DNA of 64,000 nt from Galeruca laticollis. Taxonomy: Eukaryota; Arthropoda; Insecta; Coleoptera; Chrysomelidae. The stretch spans positions 204,368,655-204,432,654 of the forward strand of contig OY998175.1 in the NCBI GenBank assembly GCA_963921935.1, written 5' to 3'. Below, piece by piece: positions 45,858-56,659 of this stretch; within the stretch, counting starts at the first letter, position 1, and each line of letters begins with the position of its first letter. The notes below the pieces were generated by a model that ran no database searches, was not told the DNA's origin, and saw nothing but the letters and a program-made list of their open reading frames with translations. Position numbers and translations under genes: made by a program.

Positions 45858-48800
45858 AGTTTCCATCAGATATCCTGTAGCTTGACTATTATGTTGACAG
45901 CTAAACATCCAATGATTAATATCATCATAATATTTATTACAATCACACAATTCGGAGTCGCTCATTTTAATTTTATAAAGGTATGCGCTATGCGCGTACT
46001 GTTGCATGGCTAACGAGACATCTGAAGTACATAGCGTTAATCTTTCTCATTGGATGACTATGCTCCTAAAGTCTTGTAGATGGAAGGGTGGGGTGTATTT
46101 TGCAGTACGAATTATTGCTTCTGCTGCAGAATTGCGACCATTCTATTTCCCAATTGTGTCTCATACTCTCCTTTCTTGAGCAAATGACGTCACTCAATGG
46201 TAAACAAAGCTCTTCCGATCCGGAAAAAACTGCGGCTTCCGCTAGTTGATCTACTTTCTCGTTTCCAGAGATTTGAAAGTGGCCTTTGACGCACATAAAC
46301 GTCACAGACTTATTAAGTTGTCTTAATTCAACTAGTATGCATAATATTTTTACGATTATACTATTGCGATATATACTTCTTGCAGAATTTCTAATGGCTG
46401 TTAAAGCTGACTGGGAATCCGAAAGGATGACAAAGTTTTGATATCGGAGATTATGGCCAATAGATCTGCAGTGATTATTGAGCAATGACAGTTCAATTTA
46501 TACTGTAATGTCGTTTCCTCGTTAGATATGTATACAGCACATTCCACACCTAGAGAAGATTTGGACCTGTCTGTAAATATTTTGCAGGTATTATCCAGCT
46601 TTCCTAAGTAGTCTTCCATAGCTGTGCGATAGCTACTTGGTACGTCGTAATTAGGTATAACTACTGTACATGAGGAGCAAAGATATGTCATAAAGCGCTA
46701 AAAAGCACTTTGCGCATCACTATTAATGGACAGGTGTGATGTATTGGGATATGCAATAGCTAAAATTGGAGAATTTTTATTTAGCCACCATTTTTCTGTT
46801 AGGTTGCCGACTGATAATTGACCTATATTTTGTAGAAGTACTTTTTGGATATTCGATGCACATTTAAGAATAAACTTTTCGCAAGAAATAAGTGCCTTAG
46901 ATGTAAAGGAGGTTCACCACATTCAACCAACAGTGTGTTAGTAGGTGTGGATTTGAGAGCACCTAAAACCAATCGTAAAGCCTTGAGTTGTATTCTATCT
47001 AATTTGATTAGGCGAGATTTTGTGGCTCAGCCATATAAAAAACATTCATAATCCAAGATGGATCTCGTATAGGCCCTGTAGAACATAAGATTGGTTTTGG
47101 GGTTAGCGCCCCATTCGTAACCATTAACAACTCTCAGCATATTTAAACTTTGTTCACATTTGACAATACATTGGTTTATGTGATCATTCCAAGTTAGTTT
47201 TGAATTAAGTGTGATACCTAAGTAAGTATAATTTCTATTAACTGATATAGTTATATTAGTGAGTTGCAGGTTGGAAACAGATTTTAGAAGATGTCGTGTG
47301 AAGAATACAATAGAAGATTTTTTAGGTGATAGGTGGACTTAGATCTGAGAAACATTTACTACAATGTTCCATAATGATTTTCAGAGTTTCAATACACTGT
47401 TGAGTCTTTTCCATTACATATAAACAGAAATCGTCTGCATATTGCACTCTATATGCATAACATGTACGTTCGTACGTTCCAGGTATATAGGTTAAAGAGC
47501 GGGCTTAGAACTGATCCTTGCGGTAAACCTTTGAAAACAAGTCGTGGGCCAATAATTTAGTTGTTGCACCGAATAAATATTTGTCTATTCGTAAATAGTT
47601 CAATCAAGACATACGCACATCTAGATGGAATACCAATTTGAATTAATTTGTTAAAAAGTGAATGCAGTTGAACATTATCGTAAGCACCGGTAATGTCCAG
47701 AAATAACGCAGCAATGTAATTGTTTTCGGTAAACGTTAATTGAATATCTGCGACTAGATGTGCAATGCAGTCCATTGTGCTTTTTTTCCTAAGAAACTCT
47801 AACTGTGTGTTTAGAAAAATTTTATTGCTTTCACACCACCACCACACACCAGTCCAATATTCCTAATCCTTTCAAAGGTTTTTAATAAACAGGACATAAG
47901 GGCAATTGGTCTAAGGGCAGTTAAATCATTCAACTTCGGAATTGGAACGACAAGACATTGTTTTAAAGAGTCGCAATTGTCTCCCTTCATCAAAATATTG
48001 TTATAGAGTTTGCATAAGAACTGTAACTCTACGTCCGGCATGTTTCCTAGCATAAGGTAATCAATTCCGTCAATACCTGGACTAGACTTTTTAGAAGTTT
48101 TAATACATGTTTTTATTTCACTGATGTTTATCGGTGCTAGTAAGCAATGTTGTTCTGGAGAATTGATAGGCCAGTCTATGGGATAATGGACGTGGTGGGG
48201 TGCAATATTTAAAAGCAAGTTTTCAACTAAGGTTTCGTTGACTATACAAGATTTTTTAACGCTTTGAACGTTATTAACCCTTCTCCATATGTCGCTTGGA
48301 TGAGCTTGTCTGTTAAGTGGGGAGCAAAATTTAGCCCAATTTTTCTTGATTTGGTTTTGAATAACCGTTTACACATAGCATCTAATATTTTATATTCAAT
48401 GAAGTTAGAAGGGATTAAGTTTGTTCTGTAAGCTTTTAACGCATTTTTCCTAGAATTTGTCGCTGCGAGGCATTCTTGATCCCACCAGGAAATGTACTTA
48501 GTCGGATTATGAATAGTTGATCCTTACAAGACTTGTTTGCAGCTGCCGTTATTGTATTAGTGAGAAAATATATCATGGCGTTAGAATCGTTGGAAATAGG
48601 GACGGATTGGAATGATTCAATGATAGTGGTTTGATATAACTTCAAATTAGTGTTGGACATTGACCATTTAGAAGTACGCTTAACCGGAAAAATTTCTTTT
48701 TGGATATCGTTGATCACAATCCTAATAGGGAAGTGATCAGAACCATATGTGTCCAATAAAACGGACCACGTAAATGGAGAACAGAGTTTTGAGGATAAAA

Positions 48801-49363
48801 TAGTCAGATCTACAGCAGATTTAGCTTGTCCTGGAGAAGAAATTCTTGTGGCACAACCGTCATTAGCTACAGCTAGAGCAGGAAAATAATCTAATGCTTC
48901 AACTAGTATATTACCATCTGTTAAGCACGTCTCCGAACCCCAGATTTCGTGATGAGCGTTAAAATCACCACCGATCATACACTCGTGCTTAATCTGGTTA
49001 AATAAATTGATATAATCTTGAACAGTTGCTTTAGTTGTCAAAGGTTTGTACAAACTTATAATTGTCAATTTTTCATCACCACTAATAATGTTAATACCAC
49101 AAACTTCTGTTATTAACAAATTCAATAAGTTCATATTTAATTGAGTTTGATATGAATATAGCCACACCACCATGTCCTTTGTTTCTGTCTTTTGTTATTA
49201 TATTAAAATTTTTAAACCTTTTGACATCCGCTGGTTTATACCAGGTTTCGGATATCAGAGCAATTTCAAAATTGTCTTCAACATTGAGTGATGTTAACAA
49301 AAATTTATTGGAGTTTAAAGATCTGGCATTCCACTGAACTATTTCCAAGCTGGTATTGAGCAT
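45830..49363 (-). pseudogene. I-type LINE ORF2: endonuclease, reverse transcriptase, RNase H
   Basis: Endonuclease: IVQWNARSLNSNKFLLTS (49340), ALISETWYKP (Glu), GGDFNAHHEIWGS (48990-48950) and YGSDHFPI. Reverse transcriptase: SSPGIDGIDYLMLGN (48080), IAALFLDITGAYDNVQLH (47715, palm Asp), GLPQGSVLSPLF (about 47525) and YADD (about 47432-47443). RNase H: CKIFTDRSKSSLGVE (46580), SDSQSALTAI (46420) and KGHFQISGNEKVDQLAEAA (46270). A final zinc-binding motif, CDCNKYYDDINHWMFSC, sits near 45900. Frameshifts and stops break it at several points (for example 48430, 48220, 47800, 47550 and 46060) and part of the segment before the polymerase is missing. All catalytic signatures are nevertheless visible. 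Confidence 0.85.
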
Positions 49364-50700
49364 TGTTATTTGAATAAACTATAGACAATATCTTTAATTT
49401 TACTATCAATATCATTTTCGTTAATACTAAGTTATTATTGATTGCAGATGGAGAAGATTGAGGCATATCTCGTATAAAATTTTCAAGCATGGTTTTTATT
49501 TTGAAGCTAACTTGATAGGCAAATTTATCAAAATCACTTTCGGTATTCCTTTGACTAATCTGGAATACATGACCTGCACAAAAGCTGGTATTGTATTCTC
49601 TCGGAATGGGAGGGAAGTCAGATAGAGTATTATTACTTTTTCTCTTTTTACGAGGATTTGAGATCATTTCTGGAGTAGGTGAGGTTGGACATTTTCCTTT
49701 CAAAAGATAACTGGAAGGTTTTAGAGTGGGAACATCAGCTTCTGAATTAGCTAGTGGAGCAAACCTATTTTTTTGGATAATGCTAGTGTAGCTGGGATTA
49801 TCGACCATTTTTTCAGTCTCTTTAAATTATATGTTTAGATTAGCCATAGCTTCCTTGGTTTTCCTTTGTTTTATATATACTGGGCATTCCTTGAATAAAG
49901 AAGTATGGTTGCTAGTTTAACAGTGAACACAGTATCTACTACAGCTATTCGGACAATTATCAGTTTGTTCATCTGATCCGCAATTTTTGCACCTTTTCTT
50001 ATCTTTGCATTGAGAAAATGTATGACCGTACCTAAGACAATGATAACATTGCATGACCGGACTAACATAGGTATTGACAGAGCACCTTATTTTATGAATG
50101 GAAATAAATTGTGGGATAAATTTGCTAACAAAAGTTACAATTATCAGCTGCCTAAGAACCCGCTGTATAACGCCATCTTTCTCCACTGTTCAAACTATTC
50201 AAACGTTGTACTTTTTTTAATTGAAACATTCGAGTTTATAATATATAGAAGAGTAGTCTCGCTTAGAGATGTGTCAACACGTCTTACTACGCCACGTTTT
50301 TCGGTTAAATAATTTAGAATGTATGCAATCAGGTTATTTTTCACGAAAAATGGTTCTTCTACTAATTTTTTAACATAGTTACTCGAATTTGCTTCAATTT
50401 TTACGCGATTTTTTTCAGCACTAGTTATTTCAGTAATATCATTTTCATAATTTGATAGCGTTAACAACTTTTCACCTAATTTCATCGGATGTAAAGGAAC
50501 AATATTTAGTTCTAAGTTTTCTACAAAAATAAAATATGGACCTTAATCGGTCGGTAGAAACGTGTTGTCTGTATTAACTGGCCTACGACCACTGTTTACA
50601 TTACTTGATATGAACCTATTAGTAAGTTTTTAACTGACTCCGAATCATCATTGTTTTTGTTTACCGTTTCGTTTGAAATATTATTAATTGTTAAGTCCAT
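49305..50700 (-). pseudogene. I-type LINE ORF1 (gag-like) with CCHC zinc knuckles
   Basis: An ATG at 50700 opens MDLTINNISNETVNK; frames then shift. 50485-50195 encodes ANSSNYVKKLVEEPFFVKNN and EKRGVVRRVDTSLSE, the gag-like RNA-binding region. 50186-49917 encodes HKIRCSVNTYVSPVMQCYHC, LRYGHTFSQC, RCKNCGSDEQTDNC and CSRYCVHC, three CCHC-type knuckles. The last frame, 49808-49305, is a Pro/Ser-rich C-terminal region. ORF2 overlaps its end by about 60 bp. The protein would coat element RNA in intact copies. Confidence 0.8.
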
Positions 50701-50850
50701 CGTATTTTGGTAATTTAGATGATTCAAATCAATATCTCCAGAAAATGTAACTTCTTCCACATGCACATTAGGACAATTTCTTCTCGTTGATCGCAGATGT
50801 CCTTACCCCCTTTTTTATATTGGCCACCGGACATCTGGGCTTCAGAGCCG

Positions 50851-51479
50851 GTGCAAAACAAATAAATATATAGAAACTACTTACAGTATCGCTGCTATAC
50901 TAATTATATGATCACAAAAGGGTGTCATTTAATTAGAAACAAAAACATAAACATTATAAGAAAAAATAGTATAATATTATTTTGTATTATAAGTTGTTTA
51001 AATTCCTTAGAAGGTCCAGATTTAAGATACTTTTCATGGTCCAGTTCCTGCTTTTGAGGACCCTGAGGAAATAATACCTCTGCATCCAATTGATCATCAT
51101 CTAGTAAGTCGATATCAGAAATTTCAATAATAATATCTGTTCGATTCTCACGTGACTATCCATTGCATCCGCAGACAATAGAGCGTTTCAAGCCTGCTCC
51201 ACTGCAGCTACATGCATTCCCACATCCCCACATCTTTTCTTACAGTAGCAGGAAATCATCTGCATGAGATGTGAAGGAGCCACACCTCTTCACACCATTC
51301 CTGCGGAGAGGCCATGTGCTGGTACATTTCATCCCCATTCCATTGGTCTGATGTCCGTACCCATCCATCTCCTCACTTGGTGATTAGTACGAAGTGAGTG
51401 GTAGCGAGACGCTTCTTGAGTTGTAGGGAGCCTGGTAAGGTTTTCTTAGCAGCTTAAGTAAAGAGATAATAGCGCAAAT
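50851..51479. other. Interval without a recognisable gene
   Basis: No coding motif or repeat structure could be recognised between the I-type LINE and the LTR-like repeat. Confidence 0.4.
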
Positions 51480-51985
51480 TGAAGGTTACTACCCGAAAAG
51501 TCACTTTTTAAAACAATATATTATTGACAATAACTATACTACTTAATAACAAAATACACTACATCCAATATACTCAATCAATCGAACTTATATACAAAAA
51601 TAAATGCAACTGTCAACTAAAAATGTTCAATTCTGCAAAATCATCAGTTTGTTGAAACATGGGTCAGCGTCTGGAAATTGTATCGAAAGCTCGAGATTAT
51701 CAAGGCCAGTTTGGCCATCAATGGTTTTGTGGAATTTGAAGAGGTAGAATTTGAAGTTTCCGTTCTTTCGGAATTCGGGAAATATGGGTATGTCAGCACA
51801 ATAATCTTGGGGATAATTTTGGAAAATGGAGGTTACTATGAAAGGTTCATGTTTGATATTGTCATGGAAATATTTCGAGGCGATGTCGGGATTGAGGAAA
51901 GATGAATAGTTGAGTAGTTTAAGAGGAGGTCTGGAGATGGTTATATAGGGTAGTTCTCTTCTTTCTTGGTAATAATGCAGCTCTA
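51480..51985 (-). repeat. Ty3/gypsy-type LTR, 3' copy (minus orientation)
   Basis: The part 51480-51720 is repeated directly at 55853-56020, including AATCAATCGAACTTATATAC (TATATAAG on the minus strand, a plausible TATA box) and GTTGAAACATGG. The gag reading frame ends at 51986, directly before it. The full LTR length is not certain because the partner is truncated. Confidence 0.6.
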
Positions 51986-52217
51986 TTACGTCACGTTGTT
52001 GTTTTCGACATTTTCCCGAAAATTTGTAGTTTGTTCTTCGTAGTCATTTTGAAAAGTTTTTTCATACCGTTCTGTTGTCTCGCAAAACTGATTTTCTTGG
52101 AGGTAATCGTCGTAAGCTGTTTCATCATCAAATCTGTTAGTATGATAACCATAGTCTTCCTTAGGATATTCAATGTTAAATAATTCTGCGGATGTGAATC
52201 TTGGTGGATTTTGCTGT
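51986..52217 (-). pseudogene. Ty3/gypsy-type gag, C-terminal end
   Basis: Minus strand, one open frame to a stop at 51986-51988: FTSAELFNIEYPKEDYGYH, then FDDETAYDDYLQENQFCE and a final Asn-rich tail. The acidic end following FTSAEL resembles gag C-termini of insect Ty3/gypsy elements. Its upstream part lies at 54900-55570, separated by an inserted LOA fragment. No pol or protease was found, so the element is gag-only. Confidence 0.6.
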
Positions 52218-52379
52218 TATTGGGGTCTCCAGCTTCGGTTCTGAGTCCTATTCGATTCGATTTTAACGGGGTTACAATGCACTGGAACCTGGAGGTTTAT
52301 TGTGCCCTCCCTATCAGAGCTCTTCTTGCTACTACTACAGCTCGCCTTCCAGTTCCAGGGTTCTAATGAACTCTAGTAT

Positions 52380-54900
52380 TTGGAACGGCTTCAACGAGGC
52401 TAGATCCTCATTCTTACAAGTTTCTTGTCCGAAGCATTTCTTGCATTGGCTTGCAATGGTGAGGCATACTAGAACTAGGTGATCCGGAGTTTCATCCTTC
52501 TCACCACAGAATCTACACTCGTCAATTTCTGCTAGACCTATTCTCAGTCGGTGCTTCTAAGGCGGTAATGTCCCGTAAGAAATCCCGTGAGGAGAGGTAG
52601 CTTATTTTTAGTGAGGTTCAAATATTTATTGGACCTAGCAGTGTCAAAGTTCCGCAGGAACGTTTTGGAATGTTCCAGCCCGGGAAGGCACAACCAGAGT
52701 GCTTCTCTTTCGGTTTCCTCTCTCTTTCAAAACTCTTTCTTATAGGAGCATTTTCCTACACTGCAGAAAGGCTCCGGGCTAATAAAGGGCGTTTGTTCTC
52801 CTTTCCTGGCAAGCTTATTTGCCTCTTCATTTCCCGTGAATCTTGAGTGGCCAGGAACCCTAAAGATACCATGTTATTCTTGCATAATTCATCAAATTTT
52901 CTTCGGCACTCCCATGCCAACTTTGAGTCAATAACTTGGGAGCTGCTTGACTATCAGGATGGATCGATATGTCACATTTCTGATAGATTCTTTTTAGGTT
53001 CATTTCCACGCATATTTCGATCGCAAGTATTTCTGCCTGAAAAACGCTCGGGAAGGAGCCTAACGATAATGAGTATCTGGTACCATGCTCAAATACTCCA
53101 GCGCCTACTCCAGTGGTGTTCTTTGAACCACCTGTATACCATCTAATGGTGTTTTCTTTGAGAGTTTTGGTGGTGTATTCCCTTTCCCAGTTTCTCCTCG
53201 TATTTAGCATCGTAGATGAATTATTCTCGACACTCACTTTCTTCATAATTTCGGCACTGGCAAGATTCACTGATGAGATGTATTTTGTTAGAGAGGACCA
53301 GACTCCCTGGTTTTTAAAACTCTCATTGCCTGAACCTTCATTAGATATTCTAAGAATTGCCTCTTTGGCAGATCTTTCTATCACCTGATGTAGATGTGTG
53401 AGATCTGTAATGATCTCATGTGCCCTAGTTGGACACGTTCTCATAGCTCCAGTGATGCGCACAAAGGCAAGGCTGTGAACTTTGACAAAAAATTTCCTCG
53501 TGCTGCACTGATTTGCTTTTGTATACCAAACTATTGCCCCATATGTATTTGCTGGTCTCACAATCATGGCGAACATCTATCGCAAAATTTTGAGGTTACA
53601 GCCCCACCTCTTACCAGCTAGATTTCTGCACGGCATCAAAGCTCTTATTGCTTTACTAGCAGTAATTTCAACAAGCTCACTCCACAGAAGCTTACTGCCG
53701 AGGGTTATCTCTAGATATTCTGATTTCCATTCTATGATTTCCTCGTTTAAGGATATGGATTTCATGGATGGAAGTGTTCTTTTCCGGGTAAATGGAATTA
53801 CTATGGTCTCAGTGTTTTAAATTTAAAACACTAATATGAGTAGATTCCACCAAGTAAGGGTCGAGACAGTTAATTTCATACTATGGTCTTGTTTGAGTTA
53901 ATGTTTAGCCCCACTGACAAGCACCATTGCTCGATGATTCTGAGGCCCTTTTGTAATAAATCACACAAGGTGCTCTCGAACTTGTATCTGACTATTAGAA
54001 CTATGTCATCAGCATAGCCCATACATTCGAACCAAGCTCCGTTAGCCTGTAGAGCAGCTCATGTACTACGAGGCTCCATAGAAGTGGAGATATAACTCCC
54101 CCTTGTGGTGTCCCCCGAGTGGCTTTAACTGAGGGGGTTTGATTCCCCCCCTGTGTCTCAGCTATCCTTGTCGTCAACAACTCGTACATCCATTTTACAA
54201 TGGTTTCAATGACTCCTCGCCTTTTTAGTGCTTCTTTGACAGACATATGAGTTGTGTTGTCAACGGCCCCAGATATATCCAGGAATGCGCACATTGCGAT
54301 TTCTTTGTTGTTCAGAGTTCTCTGGATGACTTAGTTCAGCTGATACAGAACCGTCTCATTTGATCTACCTGCTCCGTAGGCATACTGACAATTATGAAGT
54401 GGTATATTCTCCAGGTTCTCTGTTCTTATGTAGTTATCCACTACTTTCTTCATCGTTTTGAGCAGAAATGATGATGGATAGATAGGTCTAAAAGATCGGG
54501 GAGCAGTCCCATCTTTTTCCCTATTTCTGGAATGAAGATTACCCCTGCCCTTCTCCATTTTCTAGGTATTAGACCCATTGCTAGACTGCTTCTTGTAATC
54601 TTCAGCAGGTGAGGAAGATTCTCCTCTATACTTTGCTGCAGGAGTGCTGGAAATATTTCATCCACTTCTTGTGATTTATATGGTTGAAAGGTACTTATTG
54701 CCCATTCCAACCGTTGTCTGGTAAATATTTTCTTAGCAATGTCCCCATCTTCCTTGCGGCATTTTTTGGTGTAATTCATTGCTATTTCAGTGCTTGTTGA
54801 TGGTTCACTACCTGGACAGTGGGTTCTAAGAACGAGAATCGATCGTTCCTCTTCACCTTCCGTATATGATCCGTCTAACTTTCTCAGCGACATTGTGGGA
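52380..54900 (-). pseudogene. LOA-type LINE pol: reverse transcriptase, RNase H, zinc-binding tail
   Basis: Reverse transcriptase: LRTHCPGSEPST, VDEIFPALLQQSIEENLPHL, LIPRKWRRAGVIFIPE (54926-54540), MCAFLDISGAVDNTTHMSV (palm Asp changed in context), TRGTPQGGVISPLLW (54120) and YADDIV (54000-54016). After the 70-bp insertion the polymerase continues (53765-53577: LEITLGSKLLWSELVEI). RNase H: RWYTGGSKNTTGVGAGVFEH (Asp replaced by Gly), AEILAIEICVEM and an altered SDSQAA (PDSQAA), at 53576-52860. Tail: DECRFCGEKDETPDHLVLVC (52523-52465), a CCHC finger. Stops and shifts are frequent. Confidence 0.8.
53799..53888. mobile_element. 70-bp PLE-derived insertion with 10-bp target duplication
   Basis: TACTATGGTC occurs at 53799-53808 and 53879-53888. 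Between them are 70 bp: a short palindrome AGTGTTTTAAATTTAAAACACT (given here as two arms, AGTGTTTTAAA and TTTAAAACACT) and the Penelope terminal marker GTAGATTCCACCAAGTAAGG...CAGTTAATTTCA. It interrupts the LOA polymerase just after the YADD region, and removing insert plus one duplicate leaves the frame continuous. This is the smallest unit of the family seen. Confidence 0.85.
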
Positions 54901-55570
54901 GTCGTAGCACTAGTGCTACTACTCATCGATGTTGGTTTATGTGACTGAGATATTCCAAGCTTATTACTCCAGGTGTTTTTTTGTTGGGGCCTACTGAATT
55001 GTTGAAATCTTGACGGTCCAGGGAATACTTTCTGGCTTTGTGGAATGAAATTATTTGGCTGCCCTGATGGTCTAAATCCAGACTGTTGAGGTTGTGGCTG
55101 CCATTGCGGTAGGAAAGGTAATGGTTGCCATTGTAGTCTGAAAGTTGATGGTTATCATTGTTGTCTGAAAGTTGATGGTTGCTATTTTGAAGACATTAGA
55201 GGAGCTGCTTCCTGGAGATACATGATATTGTTTTCTTCCTGGATGTACTAGATTGCTGTAGATAGATTGCTTGGTCTTATTGCTCTGATAGTGGATCCTA
55301 ACGGTTGTCGAAGTCCTGCTAGGCCTAGCTTGATTCAGAAAAAAGCTCTTCTTACTTGTCTTCATGTTAATATCGCCCTTATAAAGTTCTATGTAGTTAG
55401 ATAATGTATTTAGCAAACGCATTACTTTCTCGTACTACTGCTGTGGAGATTCATCGGGTACTTGGCGTAGATTTACTAAGTATCTTATAAGAGAATTCTT
55501 GTTACGTTGATCGGCGAAATTTTGGATCAAAGTTTCTTGGGTATGTTCTCATTCTATACATCCGTAGACT
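54901..55570 (-). pseudogene. Ty3/gypsy-type gag, central part
   Basis: Minus strand. QETLIQNFADQRNKNSLIRY with LVNLRQVPDESPQQQYEKVM (about 55550-55430) and LLNTLSNYIELYKGD form the gag helical core. After a frame shift the Pro/Gln/Phe-rich C-terminal region (QSQKVFPGPSRFQQFSRPQQ at about 55050-54990) runs to the LOA insertion near 54900. The N-terminal part before 55570 is missing or unrecognisable. Gag forms particles that package element RNA in intact relatives. Confidence 0.6.
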
Positions 55571-55852
55571 AAGATAATACTGAGAGGAATTCCGGTTACT
55601 AATTTCGTTTTGTTTTTGTTTCATTACTTCTAAAGCTTTTGGATGAACTTCATTTGGTTTCCCAAGAGGTTTTCTTTTTAATTTATTTTTCTATCTCCTA
55701 ATAACTATGGATAAACTTCACTCACTTTTTTTCTTCCTTTTGACACTTTTGGATGAACTTCAACGCTTCCCAAAGATTCTTGAAGTGGAGAAACGTTCAG
55801 AAATGAAGAGAATTACTAAGAGCTCTGCCACTATACTACTTATTACACGAAT

Positions 55853-56020
55853 TAAGGGTTACGGCCCTAAAAGTCACTACTTAACAAAAAAATTCAATCA
55901 ATCGAACTTATATACAAAAATAAATGCAACTAGAAATGTGAAATTTTGCAAAATCATCCGTTGTTTGTTGAAACATGGATCAGCGTCTGCCAATTATGAC
56001 AGAAGCTCAAAGTTCAATAC
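55853..56020 (-). repeat. Ty3/gypsy-type LTR, 5' copy, partial (minus orientation)
   Basis: Direct repeat of 51480-51720 with a small deletion near 55890. It contains the same TATA-like segment. Upstream LTR sequence to the right of about 56020 no longer matches. Confidence 0.65.
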
Positions 56021-56059
56021 CATGTATGAACCGTGGGTCAGCGAATTGTAGCTCGCAGG

Positions 56060-56458
56060 TCATTGAGGGTTTGTGTGCATTGTTTTCCACCATATGATAA
56101 TTTGTTCGCCTACTTCAGTTACTTCATCTTTCGTTGCATTGGGCTTAATAAAAACCGCTGATTTCTCCTTTAGATCGGAATTCTTTTGAATAGTTGAGAT
56201 AAACTTGCCTTTTCCTTGACCAGAAAAAGAGGACGTGGAATCACATCCACTACAGGCATGCATGAAAGGGATTAGATGATATTCTAAAGATATTGATGTG
56301 CTTGAAAAGAAGATATCTGATACTTTTCCTTTTCCAAATTTTTTAAGGAAGATGTTATTGTTTGTGAGTTTCGTGAGGCCATTAAAGATCATTAACAAGT
56401 CCACCTCTTCATCTACGATAAACACATTAATACTTTCTATTAGCGCGAGCCTTAGCAA
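56060..56458 (-). pseudogene. Fragment with HACSGCDSTSSFSGQGK motif
   Basis: A 132-codon minus-strand frame has LIPFMHACSGCDSTSSFSGQ, a motif (HAxTGCDTTSxFxGxGK) I recognise from uncharacterised, repeat-associated arthropod proteins; its biochemical role is not known to me. The preceding region is Leu/Ile/Lys-rich. The frame lacks the rest of such proteins. It lies between the gypsy LTR and the BEL/Pao pol. Confidence 0.45.
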
Positions 56459-56659
56459 TAATCCCGAGATCTTACAAACAGGTATGGTCCAAATTTGATT
56501 TCCAATAGAGTTCCAAGGGGTTGTAGAGCTTTACTTGATGAAGATAGCTAAAGTGACCTCATCATTTTCAAGTGAACAGAGTAATTACAATCCTGTGTGA
56601 ATGCTTCCGAATTGTATTTTTGTCGTACATCATAATTTCATCCATTTGTGCCCACCATC

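Larger units (their letters stand above)
45830..50850 (-). mobile_element. I-type LINE, near full length
   Basis: Minus strand: 5' leader (about 50850-50701), ORF1 with CCHC knuckles (50700-49305), ORF2 with endonuclease, reverse transcriptase and RNase H (49363-45830). The RNase H and the three-knuckle gag place it in the I group. The 3' end abuts the inverted repeat at 45857; no poly-A or target duplication was identified. Confidence 0.8.
52218..54900 (-). mobile_element. LOA-type LINE, 5'-truncated, inserted into gypsy gag
   Basis: Minus strand. It begins abruptly at LRKLDGSYTEGEEERSIL (just before the reverse transcriptase; the endonuclease is absent) and continues through polymerase, RNase H and a zinc-binding tail to a 3' untranslated end near 52218. 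Gag codons lie on both sides. No target duplication was found by eye. A 70-bp insertion splits it at 53809-53878. Confidence 0.7.
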
